From: Xanthomonas hortorum
Lineage (GTDB): Bacteria > Pseudomonadota > Gammaproteobacteria > Xanthomonadales > Xanthomonadaceae
Direction of reading: 5' to 3'
DNA length: 64,000 nt
Assembly (NCBI RefSeq): GCF_024339125.1
Contig: NZ_CP101417.1
Coordinates: forward strand, 1,736,001-1,800,000
A model generated the notes under the pieces. The model had not been told where the DNA came from, did no database searches, and saw only the letters and a program-made list of their open reading frames with translations. The position numbers and the translations under genes are program-made. Below are positions 30,726 to 39,913 of this stretch, one piece after another. Numbering within the stretch: the first letter of the stretch is position 1; every line of letters starts with the position of its first letter.

Positions 30726-30786
30726 GCGTTTCTTCTACTACGGGGAGACGCACTGTGGTGGCCGCTGCTGATTGGACAACGAGGTT

Positions 30787-30840
30787 TTCCCTTCTCCCAT
30801 CGGGAGAAGGTGGCGCGCAGCGCCGGATGAGGGTACGTCG
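30787..30840. repeat. dispersed intergenic repeat unit
   Basis: cccttctcccatcgggagaagg plus tggcgcgcagcgccggatgagggta, nearly identical to the unit at 28405. Both flank uvrD in the same orientation. Confidence 0.75.
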
Positions 30841-30887
30841 TGGCTGGCAGTGGCGATGCGCGAATTTCCACAGGACGGAGCGAGGCA

Positions 30888-31478
30888 ATGATGGTGGAAG
30901 CGACGATAAAAGCTTTTGTAGAAGCCTCGATTTCTGCAGAGGAATTTGAACGGAAGATTCAGTCCGATGCATCCTTCGAACGTCTTCTAAAGAATGAAGT
31001 TCAACTTCCTGCCCACATCCAGGAAGCTGATCTCTACACGCATCTGATCAGTCAGGACTACAGCCGGATCGGCTCTGTCTACAATGTTCAAAAACTACTT
31101 TGCAGCTTCTTGAAGAAACACGAGGTTGCGCATGTCTGTAGTGAAAAATATGGCGAGTTACTCCAGTTGACACTGAAAGCTCAGCCCAAATGGCTTGATC
31201 TTCCATCCTGGTACTTTTCCCTTGCTATCGAAGGTCAGGGCGATAGCAAGGGAAAGGAACTGGTGAGGATTTTAAAAGACAAGATCGCGCAGGATTTTCG
31301 TTTCTTGAAATCGGCGCCGAAGTGGCTGCAAGGCCCTGATTGGCCTATCGTTGAAGGACGGCCGTTGGTGTTTGTAGGGCAGATCGACATTGGCAGCCTC
31401 CGTCACGACACTGCGCAGCTGTACATTTTCTATGATGATCACACTGGAGCATTCGTAAATTTCAGCCAGTGCTGCTAG
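30888..31478 (+). CDS. hypothetical protein, AT-rich
   Basis: 196 residues from ATG 30888 (ATG 30891 is an alternative); GGACGGAGCGAGG lies upstream. The protein has a helical N-terminal half (AFVEASISAEEFERKI; VQKLLCSFLKKHEVAHVCS) and a C-terminal half of strands (GRPLVFVGQIDIGSL; TAQLYIFYDDHTGAFVNFSQCC). The C-terminal pattern PLVFVGQIDI...YIFYD resembles DUF1963-type domains. GC is clearly below that of uvrD. It may be a horizontally acquired immunity or stress protein, but function is unknown. Confidence 0.6.
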   Translation: MMVEATIKAFVEASISAEEFERKIQSDASFERLLKNEVQLPAHIQEADLYTHLISQDYSRIGSVYNVQKLLCSFLKKHEVAHVCSEKYGELLQLTLKAQPKWLDLPSWYFSLAIEGQGDSKGKELVRILKDKIAQDFRFLKSAPKWLQGPDWPIVEGRPLVFVGQIDIGSLRHDTAQLYIFYDDHTGAFVNFSQCC

Positions 31479-31772
31479 AGGCTGCCGAGCTGGGCAATAC
31501 CAGCGGCCAGCGAAAGTTTTCATGTCATGCGTACACGTGCAACGCGTCCGACAGCAGACGAGCGCGTTGCATCTACGCATTGCGGTCGTAAATTGGACAT
31601 GTAACCGTCACTACGAGCGTGCCGTTGTGCGCTGCCCGATGCATTCACAGCATCATCCGTGACACCCTGCGATCGAATCGAACGCAGAGCAACACACGGC
31701 AGGATGCGCAGAAAATGAGTCGGGCGAGCTCTACAACCCTGCTTGAGCACCAGTGCAACCGCCGCAGCTGGA
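31479..31772. other. intergenic region upstream of the universal stress gene
   Basis: No supported gene. The FNR-like box lies just beyond its right end. Confidence 0.4.
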
Positions 31773-31786
31773 TTGATCCACATCAA
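31773..31786 (+). promoter_or_regulatory. FNR/ANR-like binding site
   Basis: TTGATCCACATCAA is a perfect TTGAT-N4-ATCAA palindrome, the consensus of FNR-type regulators, centred 75 bp upstream of the universal-stress-protein ATG. It predicts induction in low oxygen. Confidence 0.65.
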
Positions 31787-31854
31787 TGTCTGCGTCGCTG
31801 GACCCTGTCAGGCTTCCATCACCGGCGATGCTGCCAGTCACTTCGGAGATCACC

Positions 31855-32301
31855 ATGTACAAACGTATCCTGATCGCCATCGATGCATCCGAGCTGTCGC
31901 ATCGTGGTTTGTTCCAGGGCCTTGAACTGGCCAAGGCGACTGGCGGCAAGGTCGATATCGTCACCGTGTCCGAGCCATGGGCGATGGGCATGTACGACGC
32001 GATGGGCTGGAGCGTGGGCTACGAGGCAAGCCCGGAATATCGCACCGAGCGCGAGGCCGCTGCCGAGAAGATTCTGCGCCCGGCACTGGAACTGGCGGCT
32101 GCGGCCAATATCAAGGCCACCTCGCATCACGTGCTGGATCGGTTCGCCGCCGAAGGCATTGTGCAGACCGCCAAGGACTGCAACAGCGATCTGATCATCA
32201 TGACCTCGCACGGACGCCGCGGCGTGCGCCGCATGCTGCTCGGCAGCCAGACGGTGGAAGTGCTGACCAACAGTTCGATTCCGGTGTTGGTGATTCGCTG
32301 A
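31855..32301 (+). CDS. universal stress protein (UspA family)
   Basis: 148 residues: MYKRILIAIDASELSHRG is the Usp N-terminus with the Asp that contacts ATP, and the C-terminal loop GRRGVRRMLLGSQTVEVLTNSSIPVLVI carries the G-2x-G-9x-G-S/T ATP-binding signature. Cytosolic, usually dimeric, induced by stress. The FNR-like box upstream links it to oxygen limitation, which is inference. The start follows ggagatcacc. Confidence 0.92.
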   Translation: MYKRILIAIDASELSHRGLFQGLELAKATGGKVDIVTVSEPWAMGMYDAMGWSVGYEASPEYRTEREAAAEKILRPALELAAAANIKATSHHVLDRFAAEGIVQTAKDCNSDLIIMTSHGRRGVRRMLLGSQTVEVLTNSSIPVLVIR

Positions 32302-32368
32302 CTGGCGGATGTTTTGCTGCACAAGAACACGCGCAGTGCATCTCAGGTGTCAGCCCGCATGTTCCGTT

Positions 32369-32435
32369 GTAGGAGCGCGCCTTCGCGCGAGAGGCGTTAC
32401 CGGTAACGCCCCATCGCGCGCAAGCACGCTCCTAC
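32369..32435. repeat. dispersed inverted repeat (gtaggagcg...cgctcctac)
   Basis: gtaggagcgcgccttcgcgcga ... gcgcgcaagcacgctcctac with a central gcgttaccggtaacgc palindrome. This GTAGGAGCG unit is common between genes in xanthomonads and relatives. Confidence 0.75.
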
Positions 32436-32447
32436 GCGGATTACGGA

Positions 32448-33041
32448 TCAGTTTTCTATTGTTTCAGGCTGACCCGCAAAGCGGCTCGCCGGCTGTGCAA
32501 GACGCCGTAGCGCTTCGGTATGTATCAGCGGGGCGGGCTGGACCGGCAGCGTGCCAGGGCGCACCGGCGCGTGATCGCGTTGCGCATCCTGGCTCAGCTC
32601 GCGCATGAAGCGCCATAGCGGCATGTAGTGGCCGCGGCGCGGCGAATGCGTTGCCGGCGCAGCCCGACAGTGGCGGCGCCATTGCATCGGCTGCATGCCG
32701 AAACGCTGCTGAAAACAGCGTTGAAACTGCCGTTCCGAGGCAAAGCCCATTTCATACAGCAACCAGGTCAGGCTGCACTCCGGGTAGGCCTGCAAATAGC
32801 GGTGCGCGGTGCACAGGCGCTGCTCGCGGATGTAGCGGGCCACGCCGCCACGGGATTGGAACAGCCGGTATAACGAGGCGCGCGATAGCGCGAACGCCTG
32901 TTGCAAGGACTCGGTACCGAGCTCGGCCTCGCCGATGTGCTGCTCGATGTAGGCCAGCAGATCGATCATCAGCGGCGCGTGCGCCACCACCGATGCCGAT
33001 GCCTGCGGGACGATGGCGTTGTAATAGCCGGTGTTGCTCAT
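32448..33041 (-). CDS. AraC-type HTH regulator without effector domain
   Basis: From ATG 33041 the protein has 197 residues; an alternative GTG at 33143 adds 34. The AraC DNA-binding domain sits centrally: LSRASLYRLFQSRGG (first HTH) and CSLTWLLYEMGFASERQFQRCFQQRFGMQPMQW (second HTH with the family C-terminal signature). There is no room for the usual ~170-residue N-terminal sensor; instead it has a Pro/Arg-rich tail. It may be a short form or the remnant of a longer regulator. Target genes unknown. Confidence 0.75.
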   Translation of the reverse strand: MSNTGYYNAIVPQASASVVAHAPLMIDLLAYIEQHIGEAELGTESLQQAFALSRASLYRLFQSRGGVARYIREQRLCTAHRYLQAYPECSLTWLLYEMGFASERQFQRCFQQRFGMQPMQWRRHCRAAPATHSPRRGHYMPLWRFMRELSQDAQRDHAPVRPGTLPVQPAPLIHTEALRRLAQPASRFAGQPETIEN

Positions 33042-33653
33042 GCGGGTGCTGCCTGCGGCCCACTCCCCGGGGCCTGTTATCTGATCAACCGAGAAAAGCG
33101 GCGCCAACCCATCACGGTCTTTATGAACTCCGCGCTGCGTCACGCACCGGTGCGATCAACGGCGATCCAGGCCAACCGTCTGGCCCCTTTCTCAATGCAC
33201 CGCGACGCCGGGAAGCCGCATGGACCCTGCCTGCGCTTTGGGTAGCGCCCAATGCAAGGCCCATAGCAACGGCATCGCATCGAGATCAGGGAACAGCGCT
33301 GGCTAGCGCTGCGCTGCATGAGGTCGCGCCGATTCGCTGATTCGAAAAGACTGGGTTCTGCAGCGCGATGCTGGCCGCCAAGTGAATACCGAGCTCAGCA
33401 CGACCGAAGGCCCACAGCAAGGCGGTCGAAGATCACAGGATCAATGCGGTGAGACGATTTGTCGGGTGATCGACGAAGGTGCTTCTAGGGTGACGCAACG
33501 GGAGACGGAAGCGTCGTCGCCACCACTCTCACGCACACGTGGAATCGTCCTGACAGCTGTCGGTATCCCGCGCTAGCGGGACAGTCAGATCGCTTGCTCT
33601 TGACGCCTTCGTACACACGTTTCAAGACAGTGCGCGCTCTCCAGGAGACTTCA
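33042..33653. other. intergenic region between the AraC-type gene and the patatin
   Basis: About 600 bp. No reading frame with recognisable protein character. A short inverted repeat gtatcccgcgctagcgggac lies near 33561-33581. Confidence 0.4.
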
Positions 33654-34667
33654 ATGTCGTTCAATATCATCAGCTGCGATGGCGGCGGAATTCGAGGACT
33701 GATCACCGCGATCCTCATCCAGGACCTGGACCAGCACAGCAACATCCTCAGCCATGCAAATTGCTTTGCCGGCACTTCCACCGGTGGCCTGCTTGCTCTG
33801 GCATTGGTGCAAAACGTCTCGATCAACACGATTATCGAGATGTACATGACCAAAGGCGCAAGCATTTTCGAACCCAACGGGTGGCTTCTCGATCAACAGG
33901 CCGAGTCGCAACAGCAAGGGGTGGACGCGACGCTGGGTAGCGGGCCGGGTTTCTTCAGCAGCCAGTATAAGAACGATGGATTGATCCAGATCGCAAGCGG
34001 ATTGTTGGGTACAACGTCGCTTGCAGACGCGAAGCGGCTCGTCGTCGTCAACGCCGCGCGCCTGTGGGACGCGACCAGTGGGAACTGGATGCCTGCCACG
34101 TTCTCCAACGGCGTCAACAATGCGTACAGGCAGATCAGCATGGTCGATGCCGCATTGGCCACGTCTGCCGCGCCAACCTACTTTCCGCCTTATCGGATTG
34201 CCGGAGTGAACGACGATTATGGCTTCTTCGCCGACGGCGGCGTGTTCGCCAACAATCCGGCCATGACCGCCGTGGCCGAGGCCATTGCAAGTGGCCTGGT
34301 GAACAGCGTCGGCGATATCCAGCTGCTCTCGCTTGGAACCGGCAGCAGCCCGCAAGGAATTCCATCCACCGCGATCGGCAACCCGCTCGACTGGGGCGCA
34401 AAATCCTGGCTGTATCCCTGGGCAAGCGGCTCGGTGCCGGCCATGCCGCTACTGAATCTGACCATGGATGCAACGGCCGAACTTGCAAGCATCCAGGCCG
34501 AGCAGGTGCTGGCCGGCAACTTCAAGCGCGCCAATGTCGAACTGAAACGTCCTTACGCACTGGATGACTGGAAGCATGTCGCTGATCTGGCCAGCGAAAC
34601 CCAGGCTTACCTGCAGACAGATGCGTGGAAACAAACGCGTGACTGGGTCGCCAGCCGCTGGACATAG
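33654..34667 (+). CDS. patatin-like phospholipase
   Basis: 337 residues. Patatin blocks are complete: oxyanion CDGGGIRGLITA (residues ~7-18), nucleophile elbow GTSTGG (G-x-S-x-G, ~40-45) and the DGG of the Ser-Asp dyad (FFADGGVFANNP). Such enzymes hydrolyse acyl chains from lipids. No signal peptide, so it is cytosolic or exported by a dedicated route such as type VI secretion. ATG 33654 follows CAGGAGACTT. Confidence 0.9.
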   Translation: MSFNIISCDGGGIRGLITAILIQDLDQHSNILSHANCFAGTSTGGLLALALVQNVSINTIIEMYMTKGASIFEPNGWLLDQQAESQQQGVDATLGSGPGFFSSQYKNDGLIQIASGLLGTTSLADAKRLVVVNAARLWDATSGNWMPATFSNGVNNAYRQISMVDAALATSAAPTYFPPYRIAGVNDDYGFFADGGVFANNPAMTAVAEAIASGLVNSVGDIQLLSLGTGSSPQGIPSTAIGNPLDWGAKSWLYPWASGSVPAMPLLNLTMDATAELASIQAEQVLAGNFKRANVELKRPYALDDWKHVADLASETQAYLQTDAWKQTRDWVASRWT

Positions 34668-34911
34668 GGAAAATCTCGGATTTTCGCGTAGGTGCAGCGT
34701 GGAGCTGCCGGAGCGCTGCTGCGTGGACAGCCCGCACGCTAGGTTCCAATCGTTTCGTCCGCATCCACCTCGCAGCTCGCTCTGCGTTGTTTGCCAGTCT
34801 GGCGTTGACCCGGAATCGGGATACGCCGGCAGCGACATCGTCATCACTTTCAGGTTGTAGCAGTGTTCCAGCCGGAACGCAGTGTCTTGGTTTGCCATCA
34901 GGAGATAACGA

Positions 34912-35337
34912 ATGAGCACCGCATCGCCACATCCGCATGATGAATCCGGTATCGAATGGACCGACGCCGTCAGCGACAAAGGAATTCCCTACCAAATCGG
35001 GTTTCGCGGCAGCAGCCAGGAGACGGAGCAAGCCGATGCTGCAGGCGAAGAAGCGAAGAGAGATTTCGGCATTGCTGTTGCTTGGCCGCTGACCGGAAAC
35101 AATTGGACCGATACCACCGCAGAGGTTAAATCGATTGCTGCGATTTCTCGCTATAATCTCGGAGCCTACGGCGGGACCTGGGCATATATCCTGTATTTCA
35201 GCAACACCGAGCACTACGACTACTATTTTTACGACAAGACAGGCGACAGCTATCAGGTCAACACGTATCGCAATGGCGACCATTACGTGAGGTACAACTC
35301 GAGTGATCCGGCGATTGCCTTTATCAAAGGCAGCTGA
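34912..35337 (+). CDS. hypothetical protein downstream of the patatin
   Basis: 141 residues without signal peptide or TM helix. It is rich in Tyr and Asp in the C-terminal half (YNLGAYGGTWAYILYF, HYDYYFYDKTGDSY), suggesting a beta-rich fold. AGGAG precedes the ATG, and a strong terminator follows. It might be the partner (for example immunity) of the patatin 244 bp upstream, but this is only positional. Family not recognised. Confidence 0.65.
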   Translation: MSTASPHPHDESGIEWTDAVSDKGIPYQIGFRGSSQETEQADAAGEEAKRDFGIAVAWPLTGNNWTDTTAEVKSIAAISRYNLGAYGGTWAYILYFSNTEHYDYYFYDKTGDSYQVNTYRNGDHYVRYNSSDPAIAFIKGS

Positions 35338-35353
35338 TTGCAGGATGTCCGGC

Positions 35354-35392
35354 AAAGACCGGCCGCAACGAATCGATTGCGGCCGGTCTTTC
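35354..35392 (+). terminator. intrinsic terminator
   Basis: aaagaccggccgcaa and ttgcggccggtcttt form a perfect 15-bp stem 17 nt after the preceding stop; the A/T flanks allow function in both directions. Confidence 0.85.
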
Positions 35393-35689
35393 AACGCGTC
35401 TCGATCCCGGCGAGGTCCCAAGACGTTGTGTCGGATAGTGCGTCTATCTGATTCCTGATCCTGACTCGAGCTTGGAAGACGTTGGCAAGCGGCATGAGTC
35501 CAGGCGCCGAATCAATTGGTGTGCACACTCTGGTGACACCCATGACCGAGATTTCCTGCGAATCAGCCAATGTTATTTGCCACTATAGTGAGCAGTAAAT
35601 GCGACGGCGTGCTTCGGGCATCATGCCCGTGCTCTGTTACCAGCCATCGGCGCCATGGTAGAAATTTTATGCTGCTTTCCAAGCTTGCT
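35393..35689. other. intergenic stretch, nothing recognised
   Basis: About 300 bp between the terminator and the 3' end of the broken beta-lactamase-like gene. I see no gene. Confidence 0.4.
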
Positions 35690-36118
35690 TCACTCGGGCG
35701 CAAAAACCATCACTCCATCCCCAGCCATCACTCTCAGCGTCACCACACGACGATCGCTGCCTCGATCAAACTGAAACTGCAGCGTTCCCGCAGGAATCGC
35801 CGCATCGGCAACAAAGCGATTGCTGTTGAGCGGCTTCAGCGAGCGAGGTCTGCTTTTACCTTCCAGCACCAGTCCCTCGCTGTTTTGCGAGATCACAACC
35901 TCCTCGCCGAGAAAGCTCATATCCAGCACGCCGGTGAGTAGCGGTTCCTGATTGGGCCGCCGCACATAGCGGCCGGTGTAGTCCTTCAGGAGGGCTGTGA
36001 AATCGACGGTGCTGACTTGCACCGACCAATCGCCAGGCCAATGCTGCGCATCGGAGACCGCGTTGCGAATCTCGTTATGGAGCAGGTCGCCGTTTTCACC
36101 GTTGGTCAGCACGATTAG

Positions 36119-37277
36119 GGATGGTCTGATCAACGGCATCGGAGGATGAGCCTAACCACATCGACCAGGCTGACGGCGCTCAGATCCTCGATTTTTTTGC
36201 CGTTTCCGGCGCGTTTGCAGGGTGTTGCCCGGGTTACAGGCGCACGTTCCCCATCGTCGGCAGTAACTGCTTTCGCTTCATCCACAGGTTCGATAGCGCA
36301 AACAAGGTCAGCACCTGCGCGGTGTTCTTGGCCAGGCCGCGATAGCGGACCTTGGTGTAGCCGAACTGGCGCTTGATCACCCGGAATGGATGCTCCACCT
36401 TCGCGCGCACGCTGGCCTTGAAGTGTTCCCAACGTCTTTCCCGAGCACGCTCGCGTTTGTTGCCGAGGGCTTGCATCGTCGAGGGCCTGGCGGCGATGAA
36501 GAATGCAGCCTTGCAGGCCTGCAGTTCTTCGCGTTTGTCCGCACCGGTGTAGCCGCTATCGCCGAACACGCTGTCTTCTTTGCCGTGCAGCAACGTGTGC
36601 ATCACCGTGACATCGGCGACGTTGGCGGCTGTGCAATGGACGTGGTGCACCAACCCGGAAAATTCATCCACGCCGATGTGCGCCTTCATCCCGAAATACC
36701 ACTGATTGCCCTTCTTGGTCTGATGCATCTCAGGGTCGCGCGCGTTGTCGGCATTCTTGGTCGAACTGGGCGCCGCGATCAGCGTCGCATCGACGATCGT
36801 GCCCGACCGCAGGCTCTGGCCCTTGCGCGCCAGATGCGCGTTGACCGCTTCCAGCATCCGCGCGGCAAGGCCATGGGTCTCCAGCAGGCGCCGAAAGTTG
36901 AGAATCGTGGTCTCGTCCGGAACGTTGTCCAAGCCACCGAGCTGGGCAAACCGCCGCAAGGTCGGGATCTCGTGCAGTGCTTCTTCCATCGCCGGATCGC
37001 TCAGCGCATACCACTGCTGCAGCAGATGAATCCGCAACATCGTCGCCAGTGCGTACGGCTGCCGACCTGGCCGGCCCGATACCGGATAGTGCGGCGCGAT
37101 CAGACCGAGCAGTTGCTGCCACGGAACCACCTGCTCCATCTCGGCCAGAAAGATCTCGCGCCGGGTCTGCTTGCGCTTGCCCAGGCCCTCAGCGTCACCG
37201 AACGTCAGTTGCATGGATCACTCCTCAACATCAGGCGGGTAGTGTCGCGTATCTGTGGTGCGTTGTTCAGAGGTTCC
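36119..37277 (-). mobile_element. IS5-family insertion sequence, copy 3 (1159 bp)
   Basis: Same ends as copy 1, flanked by TTAG (36115-36118 and 37278-37281). At base level it differs from copy 1 in at least one silent change (CAC for CAT in the LLHGKE codon of the transposase). It splits the beta-lactamase-like gene. Confidence 0.95.
36234..37214 (-). CDS. IS5-family transposase (copy 3)
   Basis: 326 residues, protein identical to copy 1, with all DDE residues intact. Minus strand. Confidence 0.95.
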   Translation of the reverse strand: MQLTFGDAEGLGKRKQTRREIFLAEMEQVVPWQQLLGLIAPHYPVSGRPGRQPYALATMLRIHLLQQWYALSDPAMEEALHEIPTLRRFAQLGGLDNVPDETTILNFRRLLETHGLAARMLEAVNAHLARKGQSLRSGTIVDATLIAAPSSTKNADNARDPEMHQTKKGNQWYFGMKAHIGVDEFSGLVHHVHCTAANVADVTVMHTLLHGKEDSVFGDSGYTGADKREELQACKAAFFIAARPSTMQALGNKRERARERRWEHFKASVRAKVEHPFRVIKRQFGYTKVRYRGLAKNTAQVLTLFALSNLWMKRKQLLPTMGNVRL

Positions 37278-38361
37278 TTAGCCCGTCGCCGCTCTCGAGA
37301 TTTCCTTCGAGATAGGCCTTGTAGCTGTCGTTGGCTCCGGCGTGATGAAAGATGCGCGATTGCCCTTGCCCGGCGAGGCGTGGCCCGAGTCCGTGGATGC
37401 CGGGGGCCACCTCGGTCATCATGTCGATGGCCAGTGCTTGCGGCAGAAATCCGTCACTGCTGCGGTAGGAGCTACCCAACGCGATGACCAAGCGGCTCAA
37501 CTCCTTGGCTGAGGTCCAGAAGCCGGAGGCCGCCAGTTCCGGGAAACTTTGCCATCCCCGCGGCAGTGCGACAGGAGCGCCCGAGTCGTCGTGTGCGTGC
37601 GCCACATCGCGCGTGTCTGCGGCAAGGCCTGCATCGAACCGGCTCCTGCGCATGCCCAATGGGCCAAGAAGATGCTCGGTGGCAATCGCATTCAACGGTT
37701 TGCCCACAGCGTCTTCGATCACCGCCTGCGCGATCATGTAACCGCCACCGGAGTAACGCGCGCGGGTGCCGGCACTATCGATCCGCTGCAAAGGCTTGTT
37801 GACTGCGGGCGATGTGCCGGTGAGCGTCTGTACCAGCGTGGGCAATGCAGCGCCTGGGTCGAAGTCCTTGAAGCCGTGCACGTTGAAACCTGCGGTATGC
37901 GACAGCAACATGCGCAGGGAAATCTTGCTGGTATCGCCGTCCGGTCCCTGCGGTATCTGCCAACGGCGTAGCCAGGAGCCGACGTCTTTATCCAGATCCA
38001 CAATGCCAAGCGCGGCAAGCTTCACGCACAGGGCGGCCGTCACTACCTTGCTGACTGAGCCAACCGAGAACAAGGTGTCTTCGCCGATCGGTGAGCGAGT
38101 TTCCGCCGTTGTCGATCCGAAGCCTTTGATGCTGTGGATTTGTCCCCCGCGCAGGATCGCAACTGCCACGCCTGGTACTCGGTGATGTTGCATACGCGCT
38201 TGCAATGCCCACTGCTCCTGACCGGTGTGCACGGTTGGGCGCAGCAATGTTTCGAACGATGCAGGCGGGCTTGATGTTTTTGCGTGAGCAACGATCGGCA
38301 GTGACCACAGTGGCAACGTCAGCCCGCCAATCAACAGCTCACGACGATGAATGACAGGCAT

Positions 38362-38661
38362 GACGATCCTTGTACTTTAGGGCGAGGCAGTGGGAGAAGT
38401 GAGCCAGCGTTGCAGGAGGCCCAGCTAACGATTTGCTCTTGTGATGATGCAATGCGATTGAAATTTTTTCTGGGCGATAGCAGTGGGCGAGGTTCGCTTG
38501 TTACTTCGCTCACCAAGCTATTCGACATCAGCAAGGTAAGCGCAATCGGTGCAAGCCCGATATCAGGTCAAAAGTTTCCATGGATGCGGCCATGCGTGCT
38601 TGCTGGCAAGTGATCTAATCATCTCCCAAGACTGCATCGATACGATTTGACTCGCCTGATT
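38362..38661. other. intergenic stretch between the hydrolase start and IS copy 4
   Basis: 300 bp; should hold the promoter of the hydrolase gene. No gene recognised. Confidence 0.4.
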
Positions 38662-38665
38662 CTAA

Positions 38666-39824
38666 GGAACCTCTGAACAACGCACCACAGATACGCGACA
38701 CTACCCGCCTGATGTTGAGGAGTGATCCATGCAACTGACGTTCGGTGACGCTGAGGGCCTGGGCAAGCGCAAGCAGACCCGGCGCGAGATCTTTCTGGCC
38801 GAGATGGAGCAGGTGGTTCCGTGGCAGCAACTGCTCGGTCTGATCGCGCCGCACTATCCGGTATCGGGCCGGCCAGGTCGGCAGCCGTACGCACTGGCGA
38901 CGATGTTGCGGATTCATCTGCTGCAGCAGTGGTATGCGCTGAGCGATCCGGCGATGGAAGAAGCACTGCACGAGATCCCGACCTTGCGGCGGTTTGCCCA
39001 GCTCGGTGGCTTGGACAACGTTCCGGACGAGACCACGATTCTCAACTTTCGGCGCCTGCTGGAGACCCATGGCCTTGCCGCGCGGATGCTGGAAGCGGTC
39101 AACGCGCATCTGGCGCGCAAGGGCCAGAGCCTGCGGTCGGGCACGATCGTCGATGCGACGCTGATCGCGGCGCCCAGTTCGACCAAGAATGCCGACAACG
39201 CGCGCGACCCTGAGATGCATCAGACCAAGAAGGGCAATCAGTGGTATTTCGGGATGAAGGCGCACATCGGCGTGGATGAATTTTCCGGGTTGGTGCACCA
39301 CGTCCATTGCACAGCCGCCAACGTCGCCGATGTCACGGTGATGCACACGTTGCTGCATGGCAAAGAAGACAGCGTGTTCGGCGATAGCGGCTACACCGGT
39401 GCGGACAAACGCGAAGAACTGCAGGCCTGCAAGGCTGCATTCTTCATCGCCGCCAGGCCCTCGACGATGCAAGCCCTCGGCAACAAACGCGAGCGTGCTC
39501 GGGAAAGACGTTGGGAACACTTCAAGGCCAGCGTGCGCGCGAAGGTGGAGCATCCATTCCGGGTGATCAAGCGCCAGTTCGGCTACACCAAGGTCCGCTA
39601 TCGCGGCCTGGCCAAGAACACCGCGCAGGTGCTGACCTTGTTTGCGCTATCGAACCTGTGGATGAAGCGAAAGCAGTTACTGCCGACGATGGGGAACGTG
39701 CGCCTGTAACCCGGGCAACACCCTGCAAACGCGCCGGAAACGGCAAAAAAATCGAGGATCTGAGCGCCGTCAGCCTGGTCGATGTGGTTAGGCTCATCCT
39801 CCGATGCCGTTGATCAGACCATCC
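38666..39824 (+). mobile_element. IS5-family insertion sequence, copy 4 (1159 bp), inverted
   Basis: Opposite orientation to copy 3. Flanked by CTAA (38662-38665 and 39825-39828). It lies 90 bp upstream of the DUF2147 gene, where it could change that gene's expression. Confidence 0.95.
38729..39709 (+). CDS. IS5-family transposase (copy 4)
   Basis: 326 residues, protein identical to copies 1 and 3, intact. Plus strand. Confidence 0.95.
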   Translation: MQLTFGDAEGLGKRKQTRREIFLAEMEQVVPWQQLLGLIAPHYPVSGRPGRQPYALATMLRIHLLQQWYALSDPAMEEALHEIPTLRRFAQLGGLDNVPDETTILNFRRLLETHGLAARMLEAVNAHLARKGQSLRSGTIVDATLIAAPSSTKNADNARDPEMHQTKKGNQWYFGMKAHIGVDEFSGLVHHVHCTAANVADVTVMHTLLHGKEDSVFGDSGYTGADKREELQACKAAFFIAARPSTMQALGNKRERARERRWEHFKASVRAKVEHPFRVIKRQFGYTKVRYRGLAKNTAQVLTLFALSNLWMKRKQLLPTMGNVRL

Positions 39825-39913
39825 CTAACGCTGCTGCGGCTGTGTCAGCGACGCTGCATCAGCGAAAGCACGTTCGCGCGTCAATTGCTCTTATCGAAGC
39901 TTGGGGAAATCCA

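Larger units (their letters stand above)
35690..38361 (-). pseudogene. serine beta-lactamase-family hydrolase split by IS copy 3
   Basis: The 5' part (38361-37278) encodes ~361 residues: a signal peptide (HRRELLIGGLTLPLWSLPIVAHA), the class C-type nucleophile FSVGSVSKVVT (S-x-x-K), a YSGGGY motif at the usual Y-x-N place and HHAGAN at the K-T-G place. After the IS the frame continues at 36118-35690 with LIVLTNGENGDLLHNEI and a C-terminal domain (GRYVRR, GLVLEGKSR, FQFDRGSDRR). Joining the two sides of the TTAG duplication restores ESGDGL-IVLTNG in one frame, total ~500 residues. Probably a peptidase/esterase-like hydrolase. Inactivated here. Confidence 0.85.

Noticed and set aside
38347..38613. 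88-codon frame between the hydrolase and IS copy 4
   Set aside because: No ribosome-binding site or family pattern, and it overlaps the hydrolase start region on the other strand.
36115..39828. Composite transposon formed by IS copies 3 and 4
   Set aside because: Each IS has its own target duplication (TTAG, CTAA), so they inserted singly; no shared outer duplication.
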